DNA of 64,000 bases from Planctomycetota bacterium (GTDB taxonomy: Bacteria > Planctomycetota > UBA1135 > GCA-002686595). The stretch's first letter is position 1. Each line of letters begins with the position of its first letter. Positions 1 to 8,354 of the stretch are shown here, piece by piece. Both the position numbers and the translations under genes were made by a program. The notes beneath the pieces were generated by a model. That model was not told the origin of the DNA. It did no database searches and saw only the letters and a list, made by a program, of their open reading frames with translations. The DNA lies in the NCBI GenBank assembly GCA_016220085.1, contig JACRIN010000004.1, positions 62,001 through 126,000 on the forward strand. Direction: 5' to 3'.

Positions 1-1004
1 CCGAGATCGCCACCCGACTGACTCGACGCGAGCAACCGCCGCCACGCCGCTTCCGCGCCCTCGGGGTCGTCGAGCCAGCTCTGGCGCAGGATCGCTTCCT
101 GCACCCACGGCAACGCGACGTCGGGAGCGAGCTCCTCCGCCGCCCGCGTCGCGTGCAGCGCTTCGTTCGGTCGCTCGGCACCTTGCTCGGCGGCGGCGAG
201 CACGCACAGCGCGCGCACGGCGAGGTCGCCCTCGAGCGTCAGGCGCGTCAAGAGCTCGCGCGCGGCATCGGGATCCTGATCGAGCACGTACAAGGTCGCG
301 AGGTCGAGCTGGGCCTCGGCGAACTCGCGCAACGCGACGCGCGGATCGTCGACGACGTCCTCGAGCCACGACTCGAACGCGCCGATCGCTTCGCGGCGCC
401 GGCCGTCGCGCGCCAGCAGCATCGCTTCGAGCCGCCGCGCGGCCGGCAGGAAGGCGTCGAGCTCCAACGCGAGCTCGAGCTCGGTGTCGGCCTCCGCCCA
501 GTCGCCCGCGCGCGCCGCGAGGTGCGCCAGTCCGTAGCGCGCCCACGCGCAGCGCGGATCGAGCTCGAGCGCTCGAACGAGCAAGGTGCGTGCGGCCGCC
601 GGTTCGCGCGCGAGCCGCGCGGCGAGCACGCAGCGTGCTGCGGTCGGCGCCGCCTCGGACGCCTCGAGCTCTCGCGCCGCCAGCGCATCGCGAACGGCCG
701 CGTCGCCGGACGCGAGCTCGACCTCCTGCGCGAGGATGCCGAGCCCGAGGTGCTCGGGCGCGGCGGGGAGGACGTCGGCGAGCGCGATGCGCGCGGCGGC
801 GAAGTCGCCCGAGTCGAACGCGCGCCGCGCGACGCCGTAGCGCTCGGTGAGCGCCGCGTTGAGTTCGTCGTAGACGCTGACGACGCGCACACCGCCCGGC
901 CGCGCGAACGGGCTCGCGCACGCGCCGAGGACGAGCGAGAGTCCGAGGGCGAGCGGCGCGAGCGCGCTAACCGTCCGCCAGGAAAGCCCGCGCGGCGCGT
1001 TCAT
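1..1004 (-). CDS. TPR-like lipoprotein, 3' end outside window
   Basis: The reading frame opens with ATG at 1004 and stays open for 334 codons to the left edge, so the C-terminus is missing. The N-terminus is a lipoprotein signal: a hydrophobic stretch ending in the lipobox LGAC (Cys about residue 29). The rest is Ala/Leu/Glu/Arg-rich helical sequence with repeated pairs such as AARAGDWAEADTELELALEL, typical of tetratricopeptide repeats, which serve as protein-binding scaffolds. Its ATG directly follows the TGA of the lipoprotein gene upstream (TGAATG), so the two are almost certainly co-transcribed and translationally coupled. Specific role unknown; an envelope-anchored scaffold is the best reading. 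Confidence 0.7.
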   Translation of the reverse strand, partial: MNAPRGLSWRTVSALAPLALGLSLVLGACASPFARPGGVRVVSVYDELNAALTERYGVARRAFDSGDFAAARIALADVLPAAPEHLGLGILAQEVELASGDAAVRDALAARELEASEAAPTAARCVLAARLAREPAAARTLLVRALELDPRCAWARYGLAHLAARAGDWAEADTELELALELDAFLPAARRLEAMLLARDGRRREAIGAFESWLEDVVDDPRVALREFAEAQLDLATLYVLDQDPDAARELLTRLTLEGDLAVRALCVLAAAEQGAERPNEALHATRAAEELAPDVALPWVQEAILRQSWLDDPEGAEAAWRRLLASSQSGGDL

Positions 1005-1523
1005 TCACGGACGCTGGCCGACGAAGCGCAGGACCGCGGAACGTTGCTCTGCGTCGCCGACGAGCGGCTTGTACCAAGCCTCGCCGCTGACCTGGACGAT
1101 CACCGGCCCCTCGCCGGGTCGCTCGAGCACGCGCACGCTGACCAGCGCGTCGATCGTCCACGCGTCGATGCGCAGGCGGATCGGCGGCGCGCCGCCGACG
1201 TCGGGTCTGACCGCGGTGAGCTGGAGGAAGCCGTCGGGCGTCGCGCGCTCGTCGTGCGTGAAAAACTCGCTGTTCTGGAGCACGAGCACGTGCGCGAGCA
1301 ATCCCGGCGGCCCTTCGATCGTCACCTCGTCGCCGACCAGCGCCGCCTTCTCGCTGAACGCGGTCGTCCACGGCTTGTCGGGCTGCTTCTTCTTGATCGG
1401 TCGCGAGTCCTCGGCGGCGGCGGGCGCGCGAGCTCCGGACGCTTCGGATTCCTTCGGAGAGCTGCAACCGGCGGCGAGCGCGAGGCTCGCGACGACCGCC
1501 ACGATCGACGTGCGTAGGAACAT
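1005..1523 (-). CDS. Small lipoprotein of unknown function
   Basis: A 172-residue protein. I chose the ATG at 1523 because it begins directly with a lipoprotein signal (MFLRTSIVAVVASLALAAGC, lipobox AAGC at about residue 20). Translation from further upstream would add an Arg-rich leader with no signal character. After the Cys comes a short Ala/Ser/Glu linker, a basic patch (KKKQPDKP) and then a beta-rich domain of about 115 residues with no motif I recognise. It is followed without a gap by the TPR-like lipoprotein gene, which suggests an envelope complex. Confidence 0.7.
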   Translation of the reverse strand: MFLRTSIVAVVASLALAAGCSSPKESEASGARAPAAAEDSRPIKKKQPDKPWTTAFSEKAALVGDEVTIEGPPGLLAHVLVLQNSEFFTHDERATPDGFLQLTAVRPDVGGAPPIRLRIDAWTIDALVSVRVLERPGEGPVIVQVSGEAWYKPLVGDAEQRSAVLRFVGQRP

Positions 1524-1593
1524 GCGAGGGTCCAAGGGTTGACGCGCGCACTCTACGCCATTTCGGCGCGCGTCTCGACGCTCGCGCGTTCGG

Positions 1594-2568
1594 TCAGCGC
1601 AAACCGCAGGCGGCGAGCGCACGGTCGCGCGTCGCGCGGGCCCGAGCTCGCGCCCGCTCCGCGCCGCGCGCGAGCATGCGGTCGACTTCGCCCGGGTCGC
1701 GCAGCAGCTCCTCGCGTCGCGCCCGCGCGGGCGCGAAGAATGCGTCGGCCGCTTCGACGAGCCGCTGCTTCAGATGGCCGTAGCCCGGCGCGCCCGGACC
1801 ACCCGTTTGCACGCGTCGCTTCCAATCCGCGAGCTCGCCCTCGTCGAGGAAGAGCCGCAGGAGCTCGAAGAGCAGCACCGACGCCGGATCCTTGGGCTCC
1901 TCGGGCGGACGGCTGTCGGTGACGACGCGTCCGACCGCCTTCTTGAGCTCCTTGCCGCTCGCGAAGAGCCAGATGTGGTTCCCGTAGCTCTTCGACATCT
2001 TCTGACCGTCGAGCCCGGGCACCTTCGCAAACGGCGAGATCGACGGCTCCGGCCGGACGAAGACCGGCCCGTAGAGCGCGTTGAACGACGCCGCCATGTC
2101 CTGCGCGATCTCGATGTGCTGCTGCTGGTCGGGCCCGACCGGCACGAAGTTCGAGTCGTACGCGAGGATGTCGGCCGACATCAGCGCCGGGTACGTGAAG
2201 AGGCCGACGCTCGGCTGGAGTCCGCGCTCGACCTTGTCGCGATAGGAGACCGCGCGCTCGAGCACGCCCATGCCGGTGACGCAGGAGAGCATCCACGCGA
2301 TCTCGGTGACCTCGGGCACTTCGCTCTGGCGGAAGAACACCGCGCGCTCGGTGTCGAGCCCGAACGCGAGGTACGTCACCGCGACCTCGCGCACCCACTC
2401 GCGCAGCTCCGGGGGGTTCTTGCTGGTCGTCAGCGCGTGGTAGTCGGCGATGAAGTAGAAATGCTCGCCGCCGGCGGCGGGCGCCGCGACGTGCTGACGG
2501 ACCGCCCCGAAGTAGTTGCCCCAGTGCAGGAGCCCGCTCGGTTGGATGCCGGAGAGGTAGATGCTCAT
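1594..2568 (-). CDS. trpS: Tryptophanyl-tRNA synthetase
   Basis: Class I aminoacyl-tRNA synthetase that charges tRNA-Trp with tryptophan in the cytoplasm. The 324-residue length fits bacterial TrpS. The HIGH-type signature appears as PSGLLHWGN (residues 10-18) and KMSKS is intact at 190-194 (DGQKMSKSYGN). Between them are the usual TrpS blocks, for example GLFTYPALMSADIL. The start was set at the ATG at 2568, where family homology (MSIYLSGIQPSG) begins; the frame is open further upstream but codes an Arg-rich non-homologous leader. The gene runs divergently from the WPFF lipoprotein/mla operon. Confidence 0.96.
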   Translation of the reverse strand: MSIYLSGIQPSGLLHWGNYFGAVRQHVAAPAAGGEHFYFIADYHALTTSKNPPELREWVREVAVTYLAFGLDTERAVFFRQSEVPEVTEIAWMLSCVTGMGVLERAVSYRDKVERGLQPSVGLFTYPALMSADILAYDSNFVPVGPDQQQHIEIAQDMAASFNALYGPVFVRPEPSISPFAKVPGLDGQKMSKSYGNHIWLFASGKELKKAVGRVVTDSRPPEEPKDPASVLLFELLRLFLDEGELADWKRRVQTGGPGAPGYGHLKQRLVEAADAFFAPARARREELLRDPGEVDRMLARGAERARARARATRDRALAACGLR

Positions 2569-2732
2569 GGCCAACTGCGCCGGGCCCGCCGGGCGCGCCG
2601 CTCGGTTGGCGCCGTTGCGCTCCGCGCGAAGCGGCGGACGGTAGCAGGGGCGCGCACGAGCAACAAGCTCGTCCTGCGACGAGCGACCGACTCGGACTTG
2701 AATCGGCCCGCGCCGCCTCCACAATCGCGGCG

Positions 2733-4316
2733 ATGATCGAAGAGTGCGCGCGCGTCCCGGCCCCAGCGAGGGCGCGAGCCTCGCGAGCTTGGCTCGCCCA
2801 CCTGCTCGCCCACCCGCTGGCGGTCTTGCTCGCTTGCCTCGCGAGCTGCGCCGGGTTCGACCAGGAGATCTACCTCGCCCCCGCCTACTCGCGGTACTCG
2901 CGCGCCGGAGGCGGCACCGAGGCCGAACTCGTCGCCGGAGCGCTGCGTTTCCGCAACGAGTCGCCGCGCGGCGCGCTGACGCACTGGGCGCTGCGGCCGC
3001 TCGCGAGCCGCTACGACGAGGCGCACGGCGACGGCATCACGCGCTTCCTCGTCCCGCTCGGCTCGATCACCCAGCGCGGCGACGAGCACGTCAACCAACT
3101 GCTGCCGGTGTGGCGCTACCAGAGCGAGCTCGACGCCGACGGGCAGCGCGCGTGGAAGTTCCTCTCGCTGCCCGGGATCTTCTGGTCGCAAGACGCGAGC
3201 GGCCGGATCGTCCGAGCGTTCTTCCCGTTCGGCGGCGTGATCGAGAACTTCGCGACGTTCGACAAGATCGTCTTCGTGCTCTTCCCGCTCTACTTGCGCA
3301 CCGAGCGCGAAGGTCGCGTCTCCACCAACTGGCTGTTCCCCTTCTTCAATCGCACGACCGGCACCGGCGGCACCAGCGGACGCATCTGGCCGTTCTTCGG
3401 GCACAATCGCTTCGAGGGCCGCTACGACCGCTGGTTCTTCCTTTGGCCGTTCTTCCATTCGCAGAAGAACGACCTCTCGAAGCCGGCGGACGCGCGGGAG
3501 AGGAGCTGGATGTTCTGGCCGCTCGTCGGGCACACCTCGCGCGGCAGCTACGACGCGTGGACGTGGCTCTGGCCGTTCTTCGGCTACGCGCGCGACACCG
3601 AGACCGGCTTCTGGGCGTGGGACGGACCGTGGCCGCTCGTGCGCGTGCACGGCGGCGGCCGCCATCCGCCTTCGGAGGAGCGCGTGCGCTTCTGGCCGTT
3701 CTACTCGCGGTACAAAGGCGACGGCCTGGAGAAGCGGAATTACCTCTGGCCGATCGTGCAGGTCAGCAGCGAGGACTACCCCGACCGCGTGCGGCGCGCG
3801 ACGTACGTGCTGCCGGTCTGGCAACGCTGGACCGCGCTCTTCGCCGACGGCGGAGAGGAGAGCTGGACCAAGCTCTGGCCGCTCTACCAGGACTTCCACG
3901 GACGCAGCGCCGATCGATTCGCGTTCCCCGCGCTCAATCCGCTCTGGCACTTGCCCGTGATCGACGACCACTACGCGTGGATCTATGAGCTCTGGTCCGC
4001 CGAGACCGAAGCCGGCGGCGACATCCGCCACGACCGCGCGTGGGGCGGCGTCTACCGGCGTGAGCTCGATCGCCACGAGGAGCGCACGTACCTGCTCGGG
4101 CTCTGGTCGCGACGCCGCTACGTCGACCACGGAGCGACGGTCGACGCGCACTCGGCGCTGCTCGGGCTCTTCCGCTGGGAAATCCGCAGCGACGTCGACG
4201 ACGTCGACTGGCTCGCGCCGGCGTTTCCGGGGCCGGGCTGGCCGCTGGAGCGATCGCGCGAGGAACTGCCGCTCGACGGCGACACGCGCTTGGTAGAAGG
4301 AGGCACGCTGCCGTGA
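2733..4316 (+). CDS. Lipoprotein with repeated W-P-F-F motifs, first gene of mla operon
   Basis: A 527-residue protein of unknown function. After a basic N-terminus comes a hydrophobic segment ending in a lipobox-like LASC at about residues 36-39, so it is probably an outer-membrane-directed lipoprotein. The body carries about ten copies of an aromatic motif spaced roughly 20-50 residues apart: WLFPFF, IWPFFG, LWPFFHS, FWPLVG, LWPFFG, PWPLVR, FWPFYS, LWPIVQ, LWPLYQ. Alternating polar and aromatic residues around each copy suggest beta strands, so a beta-barrel or beta-solenoid is plausible (inference). Its TGA overlaps the GTG of mlaE (GTGA), tying it to the lipid-transport operon, perhaps as an outer-membrane partner. 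Confidence 0.75.
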   Translation: MIEECARVPAPARARASRAWLAHLLAHPLAVLLACLASCAGFDQEIYLAPAYSRYSRAGGGTEAELVAGALRFRNESPRGALTHWALRPLASRYDEAHGDGITRFLVPLGSITQRGDEHVNQLLPVWRYQSELDADGQRAWKFLSLPGIFWSQDASGRIVRAFFPFGGVIENFATFDKIVFVLFPLYLRTEREGRVSTNWLFPFFNRTTGTGGTSGRIWPFFGHNRFEGRYDRWFFLWPFFHSQKNDLSKPADARERSWMFWPLVGHTSRGSYDAWTWLWPFFGYARDTETGFWAWDGPWPLVRVHGGGRHPPSEERVRFWPFYSRYKGDGLEKRNYLWPIVQVSSEDYPDRVRRATYVLPVWQRWTALFADGGEESWTKLWPLYQDFHGRSADRFAFPALNPLWHLPVIDDHYAWIYELWSAETEAGGDIRHDRAWGGVYRRELDRHEERTYLLGLWSRRRYVDHGATVDAHSALLGLFRWEIRSDVDDVDWLAPAFPGPGWPLERSREELPLDGDTRLVEGGTLP

Positions 4317-5092
4317 TCTCCGTCTTCACCGCGTTCCTCGCCGACGTCGGCTACCTGCTCGACCTCCTCGTCCAGGTCGTCTTGCGCTTCGGCGCGATCG
4401 TCAAGCGTCGCGAACTGATCCTGGAGCAGCTTTGGCAGGCCGGAATCAAGGTCGTGCACGTCGTGCTGCTCGTCGGCGTGTTCATCGGGATGATCGTGTC
4501 GCTGCAGACCGGGCTCGAACTCGCTCGCTTCGGCCAGCAGGATCAGATCGGCACGATCGTCGCGATCTCGATGTGCCGCGAAATGGGCCCGTTCATCACC
4601 GCGACGATCCTCGCGGCGACGGTCGGAAGCGCGCTCGCCGCCGAGATCGGGACGATGGCGGTCAGCGAGGAGCTATCGGCGCTCGAGGTGATGTCGATCG
4701 ACCGCATCGCGCTGCTCGTGATGCCGCGCGTGATCGCGCTCGCGATCATGTGTCCGCTGCTCACCGTGCTCTGCGACGCGGTCGGCATCGTCGGCGGCGG
4801 GTTCGTCGCCGATTCGCAGCTCAACGTCGGGCTCTCGCTCTACTGGGACTCGGTGATCGACGCCCTGCAGGACACCGATTTCTTCCTGGAGCTTCCGAAG
4901 GACGTCTATTCGGGCCTGTTCAAGTCGTTCTGCTTCGGCGCGATCGTCGCGGTGATCTCGTGCGGCGCGGGGTTGCGCGCGACCGCCGGCGCGCTCGGCG
5001 TCGGCAACGCGACGCGCAAGGCGGTGCGCGATTCGATCATCGCGATCATCATCGCCAACTACTTCATGTCGTGGCTCTTCTTCCAGGCGTGA
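4313..5092 (+). CDS. mlaE: MlaE-type lipid ABC transporter permease
   Basis: A 259-residue integral membrane protein of the MlaE/YrbE permease family, the inner-membrane channel of MCE systems that move phospholipids between inner and outer membranes. Family hallmarks are visible: the amphipathic N-terminus, the motif QTGLELARFGQQDQIG, the EMGPFITATILAATVGSALAA block (about residues 90-110), the conserved Glu/Asp-rich turn after it, and hydrophobic C-terminal helices ending in a short polar tail. The start is a GTG overlapping the upstream TGA. It is followed immediately by the ATPase and MCE-domain genes. Confidence 0.93.
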   Translation: MISVFTAFLADVGYLLDLLVQVVLRFGAIVKRRELILEQLWQAGIKVVHVVLLVGVFIGMIVSLQTGLELARFGQQDQIGTIVAISMCREMGPFITATILAATVGSALAAEIGTMAVSEELSALEVMSIDRIALLVMPRVIALAIMCPLLTVLCDAVGIVGGGFVADSQLNVGLSLYWDSVIDALQDTDFFLELPKDVYSGLFKSFCFGAIVAVISCGAGLRATAGALGVGNATRKAVRDSIIAIIIANYFMSWLFFQA

Positions 5093-5124
5093 GCACACTG
5101 AGCGTGAGCCCGGCAATCGAGAGC

Positions 5125-5883
5125 ATGGACGCGACGAAGCCCAGCGACGACGTGATCATCCGCTTCCGCGACGTCCACAAGGCGTTCGGCGAGCGCAAGG
5201 TGCTCGCCGGCCTCGACCTCGAGGTCCATCGCGGCGAGACGTTCTGCATCATGGGCCCGTCGGGCTGCGGCAAGTCGGTGACGCTGCGCCACGTGATCGG
5301 GCTCCTGAAGCAGGACGCCGGGCTGGTCGAGGTCGAGGGCAACGACATGTCCAAGATCTCGCGCAAGGAGCTGCGCGAGATGCGCTCGCGGATGGGTTAC
5401 GTCTTCCAGGAAGCCGCGCTGCTGAACTGGCTCACCGCCGGTGCCAACGTCGCGCTGCCGTTGCGCGAGACGACCTCGCTCTCCGAGGCAGAGATCGAGC
5501 TCAAGGTGCGCGAGAAGCTCGAGCTCGTGCGCGTCCCCGATGCGTACGAGAAGCTGCCGAGCGAGCTTTCCGGCGGCATGAAGAAGCGCGTCGGCCTCGC
5601 CCGCGCGCTGATCACCGATCCCGAGCTCATCCTCTACGACGAACCGACCGCCGGCCTCGACCCGGAGATCTCGTCCTCGATCAACCACCTGATCCGCGAG
5701 CTCGCGGATCGACTGCACGTCACCGGCCTCGTCGTCACGCACCACATCGGCTGCATCAAGACGGTCGGAGATCGCGTCGGACTGCTCGACGGCGGCGTGC
5801 TGAAGTACATCTCGACGCCCGCGGAGTTCCTCACTTCCGAGGAGCCGCGCTTGATCCAGTTCCTCGGCGATCGTCTCGACTAG
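5125..5883 (+). CDS. mlaF: MlaF-type lipid ABC transporter ATPase
   Basis: ATP-binding subunit that powers the MlaE permease. From the ATG at 5125 the protein is 252 residues. Walker A is GPSGCGKS (44-51), the Q-loop is YVFQEA, the ABC signature is LSGGM (148-152) and Walker B is LILYDEPTAGLD (168-179), with the D-loop and switch His (VVTHH) following. A GTG at 5089 overlapping the mlaE stop (GTGA) is in frame and would add 12 residues. That pattern is common in this genome, so it cannot be excluded, but homology starts after the ATG. MlaD follows 15 bases after the stop. Confidence 0.93.
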   Translation: MDATKPSDDVIIRFRDVHKAFGERKVLAGLDLEVHRGETFCIMGPSGCGKSVTLRHVIGLLKQDAGLVEVEGNDMSKISRKELREMRSRMGYVFQEAALLNWLTAGANVALPLRETTSLSEAEIELKVREKLELVRVPDAYEKLPSELSGGMKKRVGLARALITDPELILYDEPTAGLDPEISSSINHLIRELADRLHVTGLVVTHHIGCIKTVGDRVGLLDGGVLKYISTPAEFLTSEEPRLIQFLGDRLD

Positions 5884-5898
5884 CGGAGTCCCCCCACC

Positions 5899-7083
5899 AT
5901 GGAAACTCGACGTCAAATGCTCCTCGGCGGCTTCTTCGTCGCCGTCCTCTTGGTGCTGGGGTACTACACGCTCTTCCTGACCGACTTTTCGCTCTTCAAG
6001 GAGCGCTTCGGCTTCACGGTGTACTTCCCCGAAGCCTACGGGCTGCGTCAGGGCGACGCGGTGCTCGTCGCGGGCATCCGCCAAGGTCGCGTCAAGGACA
6101 TGAGCTACGACCCGACCGCCGAGTACGTGCGCCGCGTGACGGTGACGATGCTGATGGACCAGCCGGTCGAGCTGCGCGAAGGCTTCACGATCGCGATCAC
6201 CGACGCGACGCTGCTCGGCGGCAAGAACATCGAGATCGATCCGGGCCCCGCCGGCGGCGCGGTCACGTCGACCGATGCGCCGCTGTTCGGCGCGATCGAG
6301 CGGGGCGCGCTCGGCTCGCTCGGCGAGTTCATCGACAAGAACGGTTCGCGCTTCGAGGAGATCGTCGGCAACATCGACGTCGTCGTCGCCGACCTCAGGA
6401 ACGGCAAGGGCACGGTCGGGCGCCTGTTGCGCGACGACGAGCTCGCCGATCAGTTCGAGACCGCGGTGACCAAGGTCGAAGCGACGTTCGATTCCGCCTC
6501 GCAGATCGCAGCGGACATCCGGGCGGGCAAGGGCACGCTCGGCAAGCTCGTCAACGACGAGGACCTCTACCAGAAGGTCAACGAGATCGCCGATCGATTG
6601 AAGGAGATCGGCAACGACCTCAGCGCGGTGACCAAGGACGTCAACGCGGGCAAGGGCACGCTCGGACGCCTGGTGAAGGACGAAGCGCTCGCCGACGAGG
6701 TGACCAAGGCGGTCCAGCAGATCCGCGAGATCACGGCGAAGATCAACGACGGCCAGGGCACGCTCGGCAAGCTCGTGATCGATCCGACGCTCTACGACGA
6801 CGCCCAAGCGGTCGTCGCGAAGCTCAAGAACGGTGAGGGCACGCTCGGCAAGCTCATCACGAACGAAGAGCTCTACGGCAAGCTCGCGCAGATCGCCGAC
6901 GACCTCGCGGCCTCGAGCGACGCGCTCAAGACGGGCCGCGGCACGCTCGGCAAGCTGATCATGGACGACGAGCTCTTCGAGCAGGTCTCCAAGGCGCTCG
7001 CGACGGTCACGCGCACGCTCGAGGAGTACCGCGAGGCCGCGCCGATCTCGACGTTCACGTCGGTCCTCTTCAGCGCGTTCTGA
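5899..7083 (+). CDS. mlaD: MlaD-like MCE-domain protein with G-x-G-T-L-G repeats
   Basis: Periplasmic lipid-binding subunit of the Mla-like system, 394 residues, longer than E. coli MlaD. One N-terminal membrane anchor (about residues 8-27) is followed by a single MCE domain (about 37-115, with the GLRQGDAVLVAGI block). The C-terminal half holds six copies of G-x-G-T-[LV]-G-[KR]-L beginning at residues 169, 210, 251, 285, 312 and 346. The spacings (41, 41, 34, 27, 34) differ by multiples of seven, as expected for a heptad-based coiled coil interrupted by Gly turns. A GGAG lies about nine bases before the ATG. It probably forms a ring with a helical extension (inference). Confidence 0.88.
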   Translation: METRRQMLLGGFFVAVLLVLGYYTLFLTDFSLFKERFGFTVYFPEAYGLRQGDAVLVAGIRQGRVKDMSYDPTAEYVRRVTVTMLMDQPVELREGFTIAITDATLLGGKNIEIDPGPAGGAVTSTDAPLFGAIERGALGSLGEFIDKNGSRFEEIVGNIDVVVADLRNGKGTVGRLLRDDELADQFETAVTKVEATFDSASQIAADIRAGKGTLGKLVNDEDLYQKVNEIADRLKEIGNDLSAVTKDVNAGKGTLGRLVKDEALADEVTKAVQQIREITAKINDGQGTLGKLVIDPTLYDDAQAVVAKLKNGEGTLGKLITNEELYGKLAQIADDLAASSDALKTGRGTLGKLIMDDELFEQVSKALATVTRTLEEYREAAPISTFTSVLFSAF

Positions 7084-7337
7084 GCCGCGCGTTCCGGGCG
7101 CACAAGCCCCCGTCCGCCGCGTTCGCGTCGCGCTCGCATCGCTCGCGACACGCGCACTTCGGGAGCAACGCCAGGCGAAGAACGATCGCGGGCGAGCTCG
7201 ACCGAACACGGTTCTCGCTCGAGGGCGTTGGGTCGCGGTCGAACGCGACCGAACGCGCCCGAATCGACCCAAGAGCGATCGATCGCGGCCGCACGCGAAC
7301 GCGCGCGAATCCGCGCGCCGGGCGTCGCCGTCGACGC
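7084..7337. other. Gene-free spacer with weak short repeats
   Basis: The gap lies between the convergent ends of mlaD and the CoA-binding protein gene. It contains loose repeats built on CGAACGCG and CGAATC (about 7220-7310) but no regular array. No gene or terminator with a T-run was seen. Confidence 0.4.
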
Positions 7338-7742
7338 TCAGCGCTCGCGATAGCCGAGCGACACCAACAGGCACGGGCCGTTCGCGATCACGCTGAGCCC
7401 GAGCTCCTCGGCGCGCGCGACCGCCTTCGGGCTCTCGGCGCCGGGTTGCATCCAAAGCCGCGTGATGCCGAGCTTCGCCGCTTCCTCGACGAGCTTCTCG
7501 GTCACCGGCGGCGGCGTCACGATCGAAAGACCGTGGATCGGTTTCGGCAGCTTCGCGAGCTCCGCCACCGTCGGCGCGCCTTCGATGTCGGTCTCGCGCG
7601 GGTGCACCGCGAAGACCTCGCGCGATTGCTGCTGGTAGCAACGCAACACCTTGTTGCCGTACTTCTCGCGATTGGAGGAAGCGCCGGCGACCGCGTAGGT
7701 CCGGCCGGCGAGGAAGTCCTTGATGCGCGCGTCGAGGTTCAT
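7338..7742 (-). CDS. CoA-binding (YccU-type) protein
   Basis: A 134-residue cytoplasmic protein of the small CoA-binding Rossmann family (Pfam CoA_binding_2 type). The nucleotide-binding start is seen in YAVAGASSNREKYGNKVLR (about residues 16-34), followed by the VHPRE segment and the characteristic LWMQPGAES and NGPCLL blocks near the C-terminus. The physiological role of the family is unclear; binding of CoA or a related nucleotide is expected. The start ATG at 7742 was chosen because the family begins there; the frame is open upstream. It is divergent from the DinB-like gene, with about 90 bases between. Confidence 0.88.
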   Translation of the reverse strand: MNLDARIKDFLAGRTYAVAGASSNREKYGNKVLRCYQQQSREVFAVHPRETDIEGAPTVAELAKLPKPIHGLSIVTPPPVTEKLVEEAAKLGITRLWMQPGAESPKAVARAEELGLSVIANGPCLLVSLGYRER

Positions 7743-7835
7743 GGAGCGCACAGCGTGGGACGCGCGTGAAGCCTCTGCAAGGGGGCAACGGAGCGCACGC
7801 CGAGCGTCTAACATGCGCGCAGAAAGGAACACTCC

Positions 7836-8354
7836 ATGTCGATCGCCCAGAGTCTGATCACGGAGCTCGATCACGAGCTCGCTGTCACCCGCAAGGTCCT
7901 CGAGCGCGTCCCCGAGTCGCGCTTCCCGTGGAAGCCGCACGCGAAGTCGATGAGCCTGCACGACCTCGCCGGACACACCGCGGGGATCCTCGGTTGGGGC
8001 GGGATGACACTCGCGACGACCGAACTCGACCTCTCGGCGCCGTTCACGCCGCCGCGCTTCGAATCGACGGCGCACGTGCTCGCCGAGCTCGATCGCAACG
8101 GCGCGAGCTACCGCGCCGCTCTGGTCAAGGCGACCGACGCGGACTTGGGCGTGCCGTGGACGCTCAAGGCCGGCGCGCAGGTCTTCTTCAGCCAACCGCG
8201 CGCCGGAGTGTTGCGCGGCTTCGTGATGAACCACCTGATCCACCACCGCGGTCAGCTCTCGGTCTATCTGCGCCTGCTCGACGTGCCGGTGCCGTCGATC
8301 TACGGCCCGTCGGCGGACGACAATCCGATGGGCGTCGGAAAGCACGCGTCCTAG
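7836..8354 (+). CDS. DinB-like four-helix metal-binding protein
   Basis: A 172-residue protein of the DinB/YfiT four-helix bundle superfamily, whose members often bind a metal through three histidines and act as thiol-dependent transferases. The pattern fits: a His in the second helix region (MSLHDLAGHTAGI) and the late motif NHLIHHRGQLSVYLRLL, which supplies the H-x3-H pair typical of the family. The final motif IYGPSADDNP is also familiar in DinB proteins. AAGGAAC lies upstream of the ATG. Its stop overlaps the stop of the convergent methyltransferase gene by four bases. Substrate unknown. Confidence 0.88.
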   Translation: MSIAQSLITELDHELAVTRKVLERVPESRFPWKPHAKSMSLHDLAGHTAGILGWGGMTLATTELDLSAPFTPPRFESTAHVLAELDRNGASYRAALVKATDADLGVPWTLKAGAQVFFSQPRAGVLRGFVMNHLIHHRGQLSVYLRLLDVPVPSIYGPSADDNPMGVGKHAS

